Of a stretch of 64,000 nucleotides of DNA, positions 60,720 to 64,000 are shown piece by piece. Position 1 is the stretch's first letter, and every line of letters begins with the position of its first letter. The position numbers and the translations under genes are program-made. Source of the stretch: Nelumbo lutea (lineage: Eukaryota > Streptophyta > Magnoliopsida > Proteales > Nelumbonaceae). The stretch is taken from the NCBI GenBank assembly GCA_022828595.1, contig JAKGHH010000008.1, positions 25,536,378 through 25,600,377 on the forward strand. Reading direction: 5' to 3'. The notes under the pieces were generated by a model. It saw nothing but the letters and a program-made list of their open reading frames with translations. It had not been told where the DNA came from and ran no database searches.

Positions 60720-61240
60720 GGCTGAATATGTAGACATTATCCTTGGTGGAAAGTCGACTCAGGCCCTCATTGATATAAGGGCCTCCCATAGCTTCATTTC
60801 GGTCATCGAGGCCAGGCGACTTAACCTGAACATTGCCAAGGAGATAAGGTAGCTCAAGGTTGTAAACTCTGGTGCCAAGGCTATTAAAGGCATGGGCCAT
60901 GGGATTGATCTCCAAGTTGTGCCTTGGACAAGCAAGATTAAGTTATTAGTGGTACCCTCGGATGATTTTCAAGTTGTTTTGGGAATGGATTTCTTGACAC
61001 AGGCGAAAGCAACCCTCATGCCTCACATCAACACATTATGCATCTTAGGTGAATGCTCCCCATGCATGGTACTAGTCCTGACTTCCACTAGGGTCCACAG
61101 GAAGCAAGTATTATCATTACAAATTTTCCATGATGAAGCCATATTCGAATCCAACAAGTATACAACAGAGAAGACCTCCACACCCACAACTGAAGAAGCC
61201 ACTTCTAAAGCTAACATCAATGCTAGCATGAAACAGTAGC
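60720..61240 (+). pseudogene. Gypsy aspartic protease
   Basis: Reads GGKSTQALIDIRASHSFIS, where the catalytic DSGA is changed to D-I-R-A. NSGAKAIKGMGHGIDLQVVP and DDFQVVLGMDFLTQAKATLM follow; VVLGMDFL is the conserved second motif. It ends in a low-complexity Thr/Glu region. With the active-site change it would not be active. Confidence 0.7.
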
Positions 61241-61712
61241 CCATCAAGCCGTCCCCAACACTCCAGTAGCAACGTTCACACCCACCATCAGCCATCAAGC
61301 AAAAAAGAAGACCCAAGGGGAAAATAAGTGCCACCCAAGCCATTTAGGGACCACTTTCATGCCATTCTTTAAGCCAAACCACGTAGTAGCCCTATGAGTA
61401 GTCACCCTTGGGAAAAAATTCATGGGACCCAATTCCCTAATAATCCAAAACATCATTCTAACCTTGACCTGGCCCACCTATAACAAAGATGAACCATCTA
61501 TTATCATATCTTGAGGCAGCTAGGAAAGGACTTAGCCATAGGATTCCCAAACATAACAAGCCACTTCAACCATACCACCCAAGTACATACCTAGGACTTG
61601 GACGCCAACATGTTTGTGGAAGAGCCGAAGAATCCTCCTTTCGTTCCAGCAACTCCAAGGGATCAATTGAAGCCGATCTTTGAGGACGTAGATCGAATTG
61701 AGTGGGGGAGGT

Positions 61713-62110
61713 TGTAACAAGTGACTCATTCACCACGCTAACATGCACCATCTGTCGTGCCTTCAACATGCCTTTGGAATATCATTATGTGTGTCATGGG
61801 TGGGCTACCTATGTATTTTGTGTGGATAGGGGGAATGCTAATAGTATTATTGTAAATACTTAGTATGATTTTTCACCATTTTTATGTTTCTTTCTAGTCA
61901 CTCCCCCAAAATCTTAACTTACTCTTTGAGAGGAGGTAGGTAGTTGAGTGGTGCCAATATCATGTAAAGGTTAAGCACAAGGTCCCCTCAACACAAACTT
62001 GTGTGCTTGTACTTGCCAACATTTAATGCAATACAAAGTGCCTTTTTACTAATTTATGTGCCTTCTTGTTGCCTTTTGTGTTTTGTTGCTTGTTGACTAG
62101 CCCCGTGACA
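61713..62110 (+). repeat. 3' LTR of the gypsy element
   Basis: TGTAACAAGTGA to CCGTGACA, 398 bp, preceded by a purine tract. Confidence 0.85.
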
Positions 62111-64000
62111 GTGTGTCTAAACAAATGACTAGTGCCACCATTATCGTTCCAGTAGCTGAAATCATGTCTAATTGCAAGTTGCTCTTCTTCCCTTTCTAAG
62201 GATTTCCACAGTTTTAAACACAGTTAAGACTTTGCTCCTTCTGTTCCTATTGTGGGACCTGGTATTACTGAATTGGATTTCATCAACAAAAGGAAATGGG
62301 TTTCAGGAAAAGTTGGCCATTATAGAGAGTAATAGAGTATATGAGTATGTAAGAGAGCATGAGAGTTGTTGTGGTGGGAATGAGAGAGAATAGGGATTAT
62401 AAGAATTAGGGGATTAATTTGACCAAAATACCCTCCAAAACTAGTTGTTTATGGGTATTGGGAGGGGTATTTTGGTCATTTAAGGCTATATGCTATTTGA
62501 CTTAAATACCTTTCCTAAAGGGCCTAAACTAGTTATTATTGTAGCTATTAAGGCCTTAAGGGGCATTTAAGTCATTTTATGCCCCACCATGATCCAAAAT
62601 ACATAAACACCCCTAGTGGCAATTTATAGTTATTGAGGCAAGTTGCATGGCCCGCACTCATGTCATTCTGGTATCCATGTCAGGCTGGTCCTATGGGTTG
62701 TGCCTAGGAGGCTTGGTCTCCTCTATAGCCTAGGCTCGACACAACATGGTATTATAGCGACCGTGTTGTGTCAAACACAACCCTTGTTGTGTTGGGCCAC
62801 GCCAGTCCAACCCGCATTACAACTCTAGCCTAGGCTAAACTAGAGCAATGGAACTAGGGCAATGTCTTTCCGTATATTTCAACATGTTCCATAATAGAAG
62901 CCAATTTCAGTGTTCAAATTAGTACCCTATACTTTAGGGGTACTCTTACTTGAATACTTGTGTCATTGCAATAACCGTTAGTTTGTTAATGAATGTTTTA
63001 GTGTGGAAATAAAATTACCAAACTACCCTTTACACCAATGATTTCCACCATTATGCTTCAAATTTTCAACCATGATTTCCATCATCACATTAGAAGCTAA
63101 AATGCAAACCAAATTCCCCAACTATGATATGATGAACACATTGTCGTTTCCCTTGGCTCATACGTTATCTATGCACTAAGAGCTTCTTCTTCTTTTTCTT
63201 CTTCTTCTTCTTCTTCTTCTTCTTCTTCTAAATTTGTTAATGCACGTATACAGCTATAGAGTGACATTCACCTTAAAGCATAAAATCCTCAATAACTCTG
63301 AGAGAGCATGGGTAGAAGTTTCTACCCATTTGCATGCAAATTTTTGTCATGTTCAAGCAATAAGGCCTCCATTAATGACTTCAAGAACATCAAAAATTTT
63401 TATTTGTTATCTCTCATCACAAAAAAATTTATTTGTTAATGGCTATATAAGAAGAAGAAGGAAGGAAGGAAGAAGGAAAGCAAGAAATATCATTGTTATT
63501 CTAATTCAATCTCAAGGAAGAAGACAATAAACAATGACTTCTTTTTGAAGGGTAGTTTTGAAATTTTTAAAAGTGTTAAGTTGCATATGTCATCACGTGA
63601 TACAAGTAACTAACATACTACTAATAGCATGGACTAAATTAGCATTTTTTTTAGAGTTCATGTACTATAGTGGCACGATTTGAAGTTTGAGTACTAAAGT
63701 GAGATTACCCCCAAAGTATAGAGGACTAACCAACAGTGTAAACAAAAAACTAGTTTGAGTGCAAGCCAACAAACTAAACCCAATTAGACATCAAAGGTGG
63801 CATATGGACTCTCAATTCATAAAATATGTGATAATAACAAATTTCTAAGACAACCCAAGAAATCCAAGTTCAAAACCAATAAAAAACAATCAATTCTACA
63901 CCTCACAAATCAAACTAGATTCAGATACAAAATTTGTTAATACAAACAAGAACTAGATGAAACAAAAACTTGTCTTCTAACTTACCTAGACCTATTCATG
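62111..64000. other. Intergenic, no gene seen
   Basis: Contains a (CTT)n microsatellite at about 63184-63230 and a GGAA-rich patch near 63455. No recognised domain in any frame. Confidence 0.4.

Larger units (their letters stand above)
58750..62110 (+). mobile_element. Short Ty3/gypsy element with LTRs, coding only gag and protease
   Basis: 5' LTR 58750-59171, primer site 59174-59186 (tggtatcaaagcc), gag, protease, purine tract (agtgggggag, 61701-61710), 3' LTR 61713-62110. Total about 3.4 kb. No reverse transcriptase, RNase H or integrase motif is found between protease and the 3' LTR, so it needs enzymes from elsewhere. Flanks catgt and gtgtg do not match, so no target duplication is claimed. 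Confidence 0.8.

Noticed and set aside
62172..62393. 73-residue plus-strand frame after the gypsy LTR
   Set aside because: Starts next to repeat sequence, low complexity, no recognised family.

Overview
The window is nuclear DNA of a flowering plant. It is AT-rich and full of Ty1/copia, Ty3/gypsy and L1-type LINE relics. It also holds eukaryotic tRNA-Arg genes, an EEVD-ending cytosolic Hsp70, and a spliced TFIIH subunit gene whose residues match the plant form of the protein. The species cannot be fixed from the sequence; the gene structures and repeat load would suit a large-genome woody dicot or early-diverging angiosperm.

Layout. 1-3619 is the 3' part of a decayed copia element with its 3' LTR. 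4440-6321 and 11600-13316 are two copies of a segmental duplication, each carrying an intact tRNA-Arg(UCG) gene. Between them lie a small MITE, a truncated copia 5' end and a 93-bp minisatellite. Directly after the second copy is a broken fragment of a progesterone 5-beta-reductase/iridoid synthase-like (PRISE) gene. 14415-16361 (-) is an intact, intronless cytosolic HSP70 with TATA and heat-shock-element candidates. 17249-18453 is a long foldback transposon with another foldback inside it.

The main result is one gene filling more than half of the window. Eleven small exons between 20921 and 55218 on the minus strand splice, in order and in phase, to a 303-residue TFIIH subunit Tfb4/p34 (GTF2H3). 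Its coding sequence is only 912 nt inside 34.3 kb. Intron 9 alone is about 21.7 kb. It holds a copia element with a 5-bp target duplication and a stack of LINEs nested up to four insertions deep. Intron 10 (6.9 kb) holds a five-copy 245-bp tandem array and a putative solo LTR. Intron 4 (3.4 kb) holds a 334-bp hairpin.

Downstream of the TFB4 start (55.3-64 kb) there are only LINE remnants, a gypsy element with LTRs but coding only gag and protease, and unassigned AT-rich DNA.

The two protein genes that look functional are housekeeping genes: transcription initiation/nucleotide excision repair (TFB4) and protein folding (HSP70). They lie on the same strand about 4.6 kb apart. I found no gene cluster or undescribed molecular system. 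The interest lies in gene architecture and repeat nesting.
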